A stretch of DNA of 64,000 nucleotides from NCBI RefSeq assembly GCF_000400465.1, contig NW_008806285.1, forward strand, positions 124,001-188,000, written 5' to 3'. This DNA is from Wallemia ichthyophaga EXF-994 (taxonomy: Eukaryota; Basidiomycota; Wallemiomycetes; Wallemiales; Wallemiaceae). Position 1 is the first letter of the stretch. Every line of letters begins with the position of its first letter. The position numbers were made by a program, and so were the translations under genes. Under the pieces are notes generated by a model. That model was given only the letters and a program-made list of their open reading frames with translations. It made no database searches and had not been told where the DNA came from. Shown one piece after another: positions 54,728 through 64,000 of the stretch.

Positions 54728-57138
54728 ATGGACATTTTCTTGAACATTTCCAGAATCTGTCCAAACGATACAGCAAAGGTTACAGAGGCTTCCAGGAATC
54801 TAGCCGATAGTCTTCGTACTTGTTGGTCTCAGCTATTCAGCCCGAGCTAGCTGACTGATATGACCCAGCTGAGCGGAGAGATCAGTTAAGCTGTGTGGAA
54901 GATATACTTGAAGCACTCAATCTACAATTCAAGCAGACGACTGCTATCGACGACGATATCTCCCAGCTCGAGAGACTGACACAGCTGTACAGGGTAACAG
55001 CTAACATCTGTCTCGATAGCAGTGAGTTGCTAGCGAAATGCGTCATATTTAGAATACTGATAGTGTTTTTGTTCCCAGACACCAACAGACAAAAGTTAAT
55101 CGATGCCGATGTTGATATCTCCGCTTTGGGGGTACTCAAATCACTCACACCCCAACAAATCTCGAGTCAGCCATACGCATTCATGCTTAGGGCTGCTTTT
55201 GGCACTCTAATAAATCTCAGCCAAGACTACTGTAAGGGCGTAATCGCTTTACATGTTCTCATCTGATAGGTACACAGCTCCTTCCCAAGAACGCCTTAAC
55301 AACCACGACACTCTGCCGATAGTGGTCAAATTTCTCAACAGACGCAATATTCAAGCGAATGACTCTGCTACAGCTGTTACCCATTCTTATATTTATGAGT
55401 GGGGATGGCGAATCGTTAACAATCTACTATCGACTGGTGAGTTTGGGATGCGCATTCAAACATAAGCTCATCTTTAAGAAGAAAATGCTAAAATTGAGCC
55501 TGGAAGCACTGAGGTAGATGCTCTATGTTCTTGGGTGGAAGCATTTTACAGCCAATCAATTGAAGAGTGAGTATCTAGTTGGGTGAGAGCTTTTTTGACA
55601 CTTAGCAGTGAATATGCTGGATTAGAAGATGAAGATGAGTTGCAAGCAGTATATGAGGAAGACTTATCTTCTTTGGAGAGTGCAACGCTGCTATTAGAAA
55701 CATTCGCGTTCGATTCTGAGGCCGCACGTCTTTTACTTGCTCAAGAAGAGAAACTTGATGTTCTGTTGTCTTTTGCAGAGACTCGTGAGCTTCCAAGAGC
55801 ATTAGCAGCTAGTGCAGATCAGAGCTCAGTGGAGGAGTGGTCTAAAATTTATGAGGAGTGCAAGGCTGCTGTTGGGAAATGTGTTGTCGGTATTGCTAGT
55901 TAGTTCGCATTTCTAGCTACTGCCTCTTTCGTCGTCTAACGCACATCGCAGGTGAAGATCAGCTGATGAGCTTCTTCTTTGACAACGGCAGAGCACCGTT
56001 TGTGCAAAGGATGCTGAGATGGTTGGAAAGCGATTTGCAGAGACTCAACATTAGTGGTAGTGAGTTTTTATCAAGTACTAAATGCTTTGCTGACAATAGT
56101 AGCTTTGGCTATTGGAAACTTGGCAAGATCTGGTAAGTGCGTGGACAAATTCAGTGTCCAAACTAACAGCCGACCAGAGGAGAATTCTATCATAGCTGTG
56201 AAACAATTCAAGATTATACCACGCCTCGTACAATTGCTCCGAGACGATGATGTGAAGGTATCTCATGCTTCCATGTGTCTACTGAAGAATCTATCGCTGC
56301 CTGCGTCTAACAAGGACGAAATTGGTGATAGTGGGGCAATGGAAGCAGCTCAAAAGTTTCTATCGCTCAGCTTTTCGCACGTACAGCCTCTTCAATTTGC
56401 GACCGTTGGCTTTTATAAGCACTTGTGTACGCAACAGTGTGAGTTATCGTTACTGAATGCGTATAGGCTGTCTAATGTGATTCAGTTTGTAACACACTCA
56501 CAATTGTGAATCACGAACCGTCTATACTCGACTCAGTGCTTGTTCTGATCAGCAAAAGTGATGACGCAGGTGTAAAGAGTGAAGGAACACGTATATTGGT
56601 GCATGGAATCAAATCTTGTTGGATTTCTGCAGGCGAAAAGGCTCAATATGCCAGATCAAAGTTCACGAGCCATCCTGTTGCAAAAGCTTTAGTGGAGTTG
56701 TTGTGCAATTACCGTAGATACCAGATCTGTAAGTGTCGTGTGTGTCTAGTTCACATCAGCTAACTCTCAATAGTGATCAACGAGGCCGTCATGGGTCTCA
56801 CTCTGCTTGCATCAGAACGTAAAGGTGCTGACTACATACTCGCAGAGACTTCCAAGCTAGCACCAGCTATCAAACAAGTATTGGAGGATGAGAAAGAGAT
56901 CAATAAGAAGGTCAAGCTCAACGTCTGTATTCTCTACTCTAATCTAGTCCTGAAACAGACTCAGGAAAATTCAAACGCTAAGCAGCGTGAGTGCGGTGAT
57001 ACATTTCTAAATAATATGACTCACTGTAATACAGTCAAAGGCCTTCTCGAACAAGACATAAAGAGTTTGTGTGACGATAGCGATAACGAGTTATCCAAGA
57101 CTGCTTCAACGGTATTGTCAGCTACGACTTGGAGCTGA
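54728..57138 (+). CDS. armadillo-repeat protein of SmgGDS (RAP1GDS1) type
   Basis: Twelve exons: 54728-54815, 54869-55021, 55079-55231, 55278-55436, 55479-55566, 55609-55898, 55952-56056, 56100-56132, 56178-56438, 56486-56728, 56774-56986 and 57035-57138, giving 629 aa. The repeat VALAIGNLARSEENSI followed by IIPRLVQLLRDDDVKVSHAS and KNLSLPASNKDEI is typical of SmgGDS, the guanine-exchange and chaperone factor for prenylated small GTPases. Other repeats include ISQLERLTQLYRVTANICLD and LTLLASERKGADYIL. Exon 8 is only 33 nt. A region of acidic residues (EDEDELQAVYEEDLSSLES) interrupts the repeats. Each junction kept the frame and armadillo pattern, but the first two exons are less certain. Confidence 0.78.
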
Positions 57139-57219
57139 TGTGGCTAAAATAATTAATTTACTTTAAGAGTATTATTGTTTATCTAAATGCATTTGCTGAC
57201 TGCCTTCACAAATACAATC

Positions 57220-57825
57220 ATGTTCTCACTGTTAAAAAGATCAGCAGGATTATCTAATAACATTAGAACATTCTCATCAACTAGATTCAATAAGGAAACA
57301 GCTGGTGCACTAACTTCTGTTCTATCAGATACTGATGCCTTGCAAATACAATCAATTGGAAAATCAGGCTTAACGTTTAGTGATGGCAAAGTATGCAAAG
57401 GACCTGTGATAGTCGTTGATAATAAGATATTTTTGTGGAAAGTGCCTACGCCTACCATGCCATTCAACTGGGGTGACGCTATACCCAAGGAAGCGTTCAA
57501 GATGTTTGAAACGTTGACACCTAGACCAGGTGGGTTTAGAGCTTGTAAAAAGACCATTCTAACTCAATCATTCAGAAATATTGCTTCTTGGTACTGGAAA
57601 GAGCATGCTCCCACCACCACCAGCTTACACCAAATATCTCAATAGTTTGGGTATACAGGTGGATATTATAGATACTGTGGGTTATATTTGGCACTAGAAT
57701 GTGATTTTGCTGACGTGCAACACAAGAAAAACGCTTGCTCTACATACAACGTTCTCGTGGAGGAGGATAGAAGTGTGGCAGCAGCATTGTTCCCGATAGA
57801 TGGCTATGAGTGGACGAAGAAATAG
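57220..57825 (+). CDS. mitochondrial Mth938-domain protein, NDUFAF3-like
   Basis: Exons 57220-57529, 57576-57676 and 57727-57825 give 169 aa. The N-terminus MFSLLKRSAGLSNNIRTFSS looks like a mitochondrial presequence. The DUF498/Mth938 fold is shown by GPVIVVDNKIFLWKVPTP, RPEILLLGTGKSMLPPPPA, LGIQVDIIDTKNACSTYNVL and ALFPIDGYEW. NDUFAF3 assembles respiratory complex I; whether this organism has complex I cannot be told from the window. An upstream in-frame Met at 57187 is possible and would add 11 residues. The run of prolines replaces the usual acidic loop. Confidence 0.85.
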
Positions 57826-57938
57826 CTGGAAAGTATTAAAGCAATTACTAGCATCCCCTTAACAAATATTTAGTGACTACAATATGATCAGATAGTGTTT
57901 AGATGACGTCTACGCTATATTAATTACTTGCATTGCGG

Positions 57939-59709
57939 TTAATTGAGTGCATCCAGGAAATTTCCATTGAAAGTCTTATCAGAAAGCCTCTCCATAACAG
58001 ACTCACGCGCTCTTTGTCTCACTTGTATTGCATCATGCTCACTTAGATTGAAAATATCGTTCATTCGCTCAGAGAACTCCTTCACTTCACGCGCATGATA
58101 ACCTTTTGGGTGTGAGAGATTATATCAGCGGTAGGAGAATTACCCACCAGTCTTTGATCCCTTGTAGTCTACGATAATGTCGAGCAATGGGCCGGCCGAG
58201 GCATGAGCAAGTGGTATCAGTCCAGCAGCCTGGAGAGGATTGTTAGTATATGCTCAGTATGAATTATTGCTATAGTTACCATATATTCTACTACATTTAT
58301 ACCGAAATGCTCGTCAACCATTGTATTGATACCGATGCTTGCAGTTGATAGACTATGCAGCAGCACTTTAAAGGAAGCATTCACGATGAATTCAGTGCTA
58401 GACTGTTTGGTATTAGAAAAGTAAAGCATCGCTGGTTGTGATAGTGGACCTACATCTACACCCAAAGACTTAGCTAGCGACTTTAGATGTTCTACTCTAT
58501 TCAAGTCATCCTGATTACGTGCACTTCCAAGTAAAATCAGTTTAGAGTCTTTGTGGTTTGTATGTGAGTCTCGCAATTCTTTGAATGCCTTTATTTGAGT
58601 ACTGTGAGCTTTCTCAGGCCTATATGTGGTTAGTGGTGGGACTTCCAATGTTTATACATGACGTACCTGAATTGCGCAACGCATAAAATACTTTTCCGCC
58701 TTCCCTCTAACGAAAAATCCCTCAAAGCGACCGTATCACAAGGCGGATAGACGACTTTGACCTCACGGTTGATTAGATTGCGAATGTGATTACCAGTCCA
58801 GCTTGAATTGGCCATATTGACATCACAAGTTTTAAGGCAGAATGAGTAAGCACTAATGAGAGCGTGATAGTATCTGCTTGTGTTAGTCTGAGCTGATGCA
58901 AAGTAGCGCATCTCACATAAGCTTCCCCCGACTTAAAATATTTGAGGAGGTGATAGTTGACGAGTTTGTGATATCATTATGGCGCTTTTCTACTCTGGAG
59001 ACCATGTCTGAGCTGGTGGAACTGGTCAATGCCATGCAGGAGACATACAAAGAACTCACGATATCGTTGGATAATGAGTATAGGCAACGATACGTGCCCT
59101 TGATTTAACTAGCCTAACAATTGGGTATGTGAAAGCGTAACCCATAGTATCTAATGCAAATTTTGAGCTTGAAATTAATGTGAAGGGGTATACCAACCTA
59201 TGAAGACAGAGAAATCATTTTTACGATATAGAGCCTCGATAATCAATATAGTACTGCCTATCGCTTGGCCCAGTAAGGTGAAATAAGGCCAGGACTTATC
59301 ATCTACGAGGAAACGACAGCGAAGTCTGACGAAATGAATCGTCTGTGGGTTTAAATCTATTGACATTTTGGTCTGATTGAATAATTGAATACAAGTTTTA
59401 TGCTCAACGGTGCCCAACTCACTTTGGCATTGTTTATAAGCGTTTGCTTCGAATCAGAGTCACCGGTGTAAACGAGTACATGAATGTTGGGAGTGAGTGA
59501 TTGTATACCTTGTATAGCAGTCCAAAGAACTCGCTCACCGCCACCGCCTGCGTTGCTGAGGTATGGGTTCAGCTATCGGATCCACCGCCAATGCACACGA
59601 CAAACCAATAAGGATGGAAGAATGCAATATTGCTGCCGATGTTTCGGCTTCTTTTAAAGATGAAAATTGAGAGAATAATTACTGAAATTGAAGCCGTTAT
59701 CAGCAGCAT
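57939..59709 (-). CDS. ALG11: alpha-1,2-mannosyltransferase Alg11
   Basis: Adds the fourth and fifth mannose to dolichol-linked oligosaccharide on the cytosolic face of the ER. Nine exons: 59606-59709, 59423-59555, 59198-59372, 59060-59150, 58667-59011, 58454-58619, 58280-58402, 58148-58229 and 57939-58102, giving 460 aa. An N-terminal membrane helix is followed by IAFFHPYCNAGGGGERVLW, the donor-binding start. Then DTMGYAFTYPIVRL, YTHYPTIS, NSSWTGNHI and VYPPCDT, and the glycosyltransferase 1 region FRPEKAHSTQIKAF and [21 protein letters not shown]. The catalytic-type EX7E-like stretch lies in [11 protein letters not shown]. The usual length in yeast is 548, so the N-terminus and some loops are short. 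Confidence 0.92.
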
Positions 59710-59820
59710 AATGTTGATTGATTACTATCAACATGTCAAATCGCAGGGATGTTGGCAAAATAGCAGTTGATCGTTAGTGCGCTTATAATATCAAGTGAAA
59801 TATTTAATTTTAATCCAGTT

Positions 59821-61163
59821 ATGGCTTTCGCTGCTGGACAAGTAAGCCTTCAATCCCAACGCCTTTAAATGGCTTACGTTTATAGGCTGTAATATTCTAT
59901 ACGCTTAGAGTGGGTGGCGTGCATCCGTATGATCAGTTTTCTGAACAATACCAGTACCTTCTTAACTCAAACGATCCACTCAAATCTAAGCGTCAAGGCA
60001 CCAAGAGTAAATCAACTCAGATTCTTGAAAGATTAGGCAGAAATAACGTTACTCTGAATGAATATGAAGGTGTGTATCGATTCACCTGTAAAGAATCATT
60101 CTCACCTCCCTCTAGAGGTCATCGCATGCGAGATCGTACTCCCAGAAGAGATCAGCACCACATTCGACGATATTGGTGGATTACAGCATATCGTTTCAAA
60201 CCTCAAAGAAAACGTCATCTACCCACTCAAATTACCTGGCTTATTCACCGGTGGCTCTAAGAATCTATTAAGTCCTCCAAGAGGCGTTCTTCTTTATGGT
60301 CCTCCTGGTTGCGGTAAGACTATGCTGGCAAAAGCTCTTGCTAGAGAGTCGAACGCTACCTTTATCAATATGCACGTTTCCACTCTGACTGATAAATGGT
60401 TCGGAGAATCTAACAAACTTGTCGCTGCTTTGTTCTCTCTCGCAAAGAAATGTCAACCTTCAATCATTTTCATCGATGAGATAGACAGTTTCCTCCGTGA
60501 ACGCGGTAAAGGCGATCATGAGGTTACAAACATGATGAAAGCTGAGTTCATGACGTGAGTTTGGTGTACCACTGCATAACTAATCTAATTCACCAACCTC
60601 AGCTTCTGGGATGGGCTTTCTAGTGAAGCAAATGATAGAATACTCGTTCTTGGCGCTACCAACCGCCCAAATGACATTGATCAAGCGATTCTCAGGCGTA
60701 TGCCTAAACGCTACCCTGTCAAAGTTCCAAATAATGATCAGAGAAAGAACATATTAAGTTTGGTGTGTTTGATTTTGACTTTGAAACTCACTCACATTCT
60801 TCAGATCCTCAAAGACTGCGCAATCAGCTCAAACTTTGACATCAATCAGCTAGTAGATATTACTACTGGACTGACAGGCTCAGATTTACATGAGCTATGC
60901 AGAAACGCAGCCATGATACCAATGAGAGAGTTGATGAGAAAGCATGATCCTAGCACACTAGAACAGGACATTGAAGTGGGTCTAAAAATTTTCTTTCTAG
61001 ACCATTAGCTAATCTTGACCAACAGAACATTAAACCAAGACAATTAAATATTGCAGATTTCACTACAGCATCAATGGAGAACGAAGACGACATGCCAGTG
61101 TACGATCCAAGTATAGACGGCAGGATAAGACAGATTAGTGATTCTTTAGGAGGCTTAGATTAA
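59821..61163 (+). CDS. MSP1: Msp1/ATAD1 AAA-ATPase
   Basis: Extracts mislocalised tail-anchored proteins from the outer mitochondrial membrane. Exons 59821-59841, 59886-60069, 60116-60554, 60603-60762, 60805-60975 and 61026-61163 give 370 aa (yeast 362). One N-terminal membrane segment ([17 protein letters not shown]) is formed across the first intron. The AAA domain has [11 protein letters not shown], Walker A GPPGCGKT, Walker [22 protein letters not shown] and [10 protein letters not shown], a line specific to Msp1, plus the sensor 2 block [15 protein letters not shown]. The aromatic pore loop lies in [12 protein letters not shown]. It ends with a short helical tail. Confidence 0.94.
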
Positions 61164-61261
61164 TACACAGATTAGACTAATTTATACACCCAGCACTCTT
61201 CAAACAAGAATTTTGTAGTAATATCTGCATGAATGTACACCCAAATAATAAAATATCCCGC

Positions 61262-61980
61262 TTAACGGTTGGACTTGGCAACACGCTCAAGTTCATCCTT
61301 CTTCTTGATGGCGTATGAGTTAGATGAACCCTTTGAAGCGTTGATGAGCTCGTCAGCAAGACATTCAGAGACACTCTTGACGTTACGGAAAGCAGATTCA
61401 CGGACACCGATGGTGAGCAAAGCAATAGCTTGGTTGACACGACGGAGTGGTGAAACATCAACAGCTTGGCGACGAACGGTACCTTGGGAACCAATTCTGG
61501 TTGAGTCTTCACGTGGACCAGTGTTGACAACAGCGTCAACGATGGTTTGTAATGGGTTTTGGTCGGTGAGCAAGTGAATGATCTCGCAAGCGTGTTGAAC
61601 AATACGGACGGCCAATTGCTTCTTACCGTTGTTACGGCCGTTCATCATCAAAGAGTTGACGAGACGCTCAACGATTGGCATTTGAGCCTTCTTGAATTGC
61701 TTGTTGGCGTAACGACCAGCCGTGTGTGGGAGGTAGACTGGGTGACGGACTTGAATGTAGTCGGTAAGTGAGATGTCCTTGACTTCGACGCTATTGCACG
61801 GTTAGATAAATTTGACTAAAGAGTAAAGACCGACTCTTGGGCGTCCCACTTGCCGAAGAGCTTGACACCGGCAAGACCACCTTCTGGTGGAGCAGTAGCA
61901 GTGATCTAAGCTTTGTAAGAAACGTCTTCTCCAGCTACTAAACCACTTACTTCACTTGGGAGAGTCTTGACTGGGGCCAT
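61262..61980 (-). CDS. RPS5: 40S ribosomal protein S5 (uS7)
   Basis: A small-subunit head protein at the exit site for mRNA. Exons 61951-61980, 61835-61905 and 61262-61790 give 209 aa. Conserved blocks are [56 protein letters not shown] and [19 protein letters not shown], and the end VAKSNR is the family C-terminus. Codon bias is strong, as for RPL17 and RPL26. The second intron uses a GTCGGT donor. The N-terminal extension before VKLFGKWD is shorter than in mammals. Confidence 0.96.
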
Positions 61981-62288
61981 TTCTACAATCTAGAGGGGCG
62001 CAAGGCATTCGTTAGAATAGTATGCGGACTCCCGTACAATAGACATACTCAGGTGTACGCTATGCTTTATTAGCAGATATTTTGGTGTAGCCGCAAAACT
62101 CACAGTCCTCGCTAGGAGCAAGAAGGGTTGATAAAATTTCAAGGTGAAAAAGGCCTGGAAAAATTTATAAAAGTACAAAATGAATCTTAAATGGCTCTTT
62201 AGATTTGTTGAAGCAGTCATCACCCTCGTCTTGCTGCTTCATATCGCAAAACTGTGCCTACCTAATCCAACACAAGGTGATTTAGATC

Positions 62289-62726
62289 CTAGTACGGTGG
62301 CCGATACTGGGGCTGGTATGGTGGATGAAAGGGCATTGGCGCCGGTATTGGAGTGAAAGAATTCCTGTCTGCTTGCCAACCTGGATTGCGTTAAAGATGC
62401 GTAGTAACGCAGGCTGAGAGACTCACTGCAGATGTTACAGAACCAAATATGATCTGATCCAAATGGGATTATCGGTAGGAAGCAGAATTCAAACCATCTC
62501 CTTGACTGCAAGATGATTAAGCGATATTTTCAATGAAGTCAGCACTCAGCGCACCTTGAATGGAACGAGTGCACCGTTGTTGCAGTGTGGGCATAGCAGA
62601 GGCTGTGTAGGTTGTTGTCCATCTGGCTTTAACTTTACAGGACAGCTAACTGAACAGCCAATGAGCTAGAGCTAGCGACGCAGTGAGATCAAACCCACAA
62701 CTGAAGCAGAGTGGAATAAAATCCAT
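62289..62726 (-). CDS. small zinc-ribbon protein
   Basis: Exons 62695-62726, 62555-62645, 62427-62505 and 62289-62380 give 97 aa. The order of four Cys-containing pairs and a central hydrophobic segment is CFSCGCPVKL, CPHC, FEFCFLPIIPFGSDHIWFC and NICSW. A small family of fungal zinc-ribbon proteins has this pattern (membrane-associated zinc_ribbon type). The tail is Pro/Tyr-rich. The junction at intron 3 was chosen because it restores the CSWQ line after the second Cys pair. Biochemical role unknown. Confidence 0.8.
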
Positions 62727-62855
62727 TGCTAAAGCCCCTCAAAGAATGTATAACTTCTCAAGCTAATGGAAGTTGAATTAAAGCCAAGATACATTCATCA
62801 CGCTAGCATTTTACTGAATAATTTGTATAGAAATATACACAACCGTCTAATCAGT

Positions 62856-63471
62856 TTAAGCTGAAGTCAAACGACGTTGAGCAGCCACTTGACGCTTGTT
62901 ACCGTGGATCTTCTTTGGTTGGTTCACATCGACATCCTTGTTACGGGCAACTTGCTCGTCTGGAACAGCCAAGGTGATTTCAATGTGGCATGGGTTACCT
63001 TGGTAAGGGTTGATACGACCGTGAGCACGGTAAGTACGACGACGGGTTTTCTAAGCGTCTTGTAAGAATCTTCAAATTTTTTGCGCATAGCGCACAACTC
63101 ACTGGAGCAGCTTGAACGACAATGTGCTTAATCAAAAGTTCGTCAGTGTCAAGCGACTTAGCGTCAGCGTTGGCTTCAGCGTTCTTGAGTAATCTGAGAA
63201 CGTAGCCAATTGACTTGACTGGCCAACGACCTTGAGTGGTACCGTGGTTCTTAGCTTGAGCGGCTCTACCAACACCACCGTTGAAGCGACGGAATGGAAT
63301 GATATCCCTGTGCTCTTGGACATCACCGAGGTACTTGTAAGCCTTTGAAAGCTTCAAGCCGGTGAGAGCAGCAGCAACTTCACGGGTGTTCTTGAAGTGC
63401 GTACGCAAGTGCTGGCCACGAGCTTTGGCTGTCTTCTCTGGATTCTCAGCATTGTGTGCGTAGCGTACCAT
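62856..63471 (-). CDS. RPL17: 60S ribosomal protein L17 (uL22)
   Basis: A large-subunit protein lining the peptide exit tunnel. Exons 63103-63471 and 62856-63050 give 187 aa (usually about 184). The start [19 protein letters not shown] and the blocks [37 protein letters not shown] and [25 protein letters not shown] fit the family throughout. The end [12 protein letters not shown] is variable. One intron of 52 nt. Confidence 0.96.
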
Positions 63472-64000
63472 CTTGACTTCTTCGGTGTAGCTCGTCGAGA
63501 AAGGTGGCTTGAAGTTTTACCAGCTCAACTTAAAATGAAAATTATGAGAATAGAGCATCAAGAGGTTGTTTATCAGGCGTACTATTCATTATATAACCTG
63601 CTTTGTAAAATTCTAAAGCCTTTTTCTCTCATATTTCTGTTTGACTAGTCTTCCTGGTCAGCTATATGAATATTATTATTGTAGCTCATCAGCAGGGAAA
63701 TGCTGACTGGAATCTAATCAATTTGCTGCCCCATAACTTCCAGCCTAAACACTTCCGGTGAAGTATACGCAGCTTTGGTGCGGCTAATTGTATGAACGAG
63801 TTAGGATGATCGCATTGATATAAGTGTTTAGTACATTGTTTAGTGTTATAATGCATTGTAGCAACCATTTCTCTCGTTGCATCCCACAAGCGCTCAATAT
63901 GGAACTCGTCTCTACATATCTGATGGATTCAAGATGCGTTTATGCAATGACAGGGCGATTTGAATTGTTCTTTTAGTACTACTAGACGCTTGTAGTAGTG
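63472..64000. other. right-hand end of window, no gene seen
   Basis: About 530 bp upstream of RPL17. It carries its presumed promoter and copy B of the dispersed repeat. A short plus frame at 63397-63648 is the mirror of RPL17 sequence and its leader. Confidence 0.5.
63870..63972 (+). repeat. degenerate dispersed repeat, copy B
   Basis: Matches 49134-49235 with small indels and shares ACTCGTCTCTACATATCTGA versus ACTTGTCTCTACATATCTGA. In copy B a one-base shift splits the protein-like text into LYISDGFK and CVYAMTGRF. It is close to the window edge, so its full length is unknown. Confidence 0.55.

Overview
This window reads as nuclear DNA of a compact basidiomycete-type fungus. The evidence is small spliced genes packed head to tail, introns mostly 41-58 nt with GTGAGT/GTGGGT/GTAAGT donors and a CTAAC/CTGAC-like branch site close to the AG, a class I hydrophobin, a Skt5-type Sel1 protein, a fungal Ldb-type regulator and a U2 snRNA gene. 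The style recalls Wallemia, but that genus is an inference. Most gene models were assembled here by joining open reading frames at GT-AG introns so that family motifs run through the junctions. Exon coordinates are given in each entry; the feature span runs from start codon to stop codon.

Layout. 1-6 kb: hydrophobin (-), succinate-semialdehyde dehydrogenase (+), secreted class 3 lipase (-), ARB1-type ABC-F ATPase (+). 6-9.4 kb: a broken or intron-dense coding remnant (-), TATA-binding protein (-) and an unexplained coding-like stretch overlapping the TBP start. 9.5-21 kb: Cdh1 (-), a small hydrophilic protein (+), an empty 1.6 kb stretch, Dbp7 helicase (+), Rad16 (-), Imp3 (-), an HMG-box protein (-). 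21-28.4 kb: a PNUTS-like PP1 regulator (+), a CBS/PB1 membrane protein (-), mitochondrial uL14 (+), an Ole1 desaturase (-). 29-36 kb: an unknown protein (+), Met30/SconB F-box protein (-), a secreted PEBP (-), Hgh1 (+). 36-49 kb: C2-domain phosphatidylserine decarboxylase (+), LIM-binding regulator (+), Skt5-like (+), Coq7 (-), Otu2-like (+), Ctk1-like kinase (+), an unknown basic protein (-). 49-64 kb: U2 snRNA (+), lipoate ligase (+), RPL26 (+), V-ATPase subunit D (+), SmgGDS-like armadillo protein (+), NDUFAF3-like (+), Alg11 (-), Msp1 (+), RPS5 (-), a zinc-ribbon protein (-), RPL17 (-).

The genes are mainly housekeeping: ribosome biogenesis and translation (ARB1, Dbp7, Imp3, RPL26, RPS5, RPL17, uL14m, Hgh1), transcription and RNA processing (TBP, Ctk1, PNUTS, U2), cell cycle and ubiquitin (Cdh1, Met30, Otu2), lipid and membrane work (Ole1, Psd, Alg11, Msp1) and mitochondrial functions (SSADH, Coq7, lipoate ligase, NDUFAF3-like). 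No operon-like functional clustering is implied. I saw no intact transposon, CRISPR array, tRNA or rRNA. The notable points are gene architecture (a start codon split by an intron, a 15-nt microexon, an intron directly before a stop codon, 12-bp and 53-bp gene spacings), the U2 gene, two coding remnants and a two-copy degenerate repeat.
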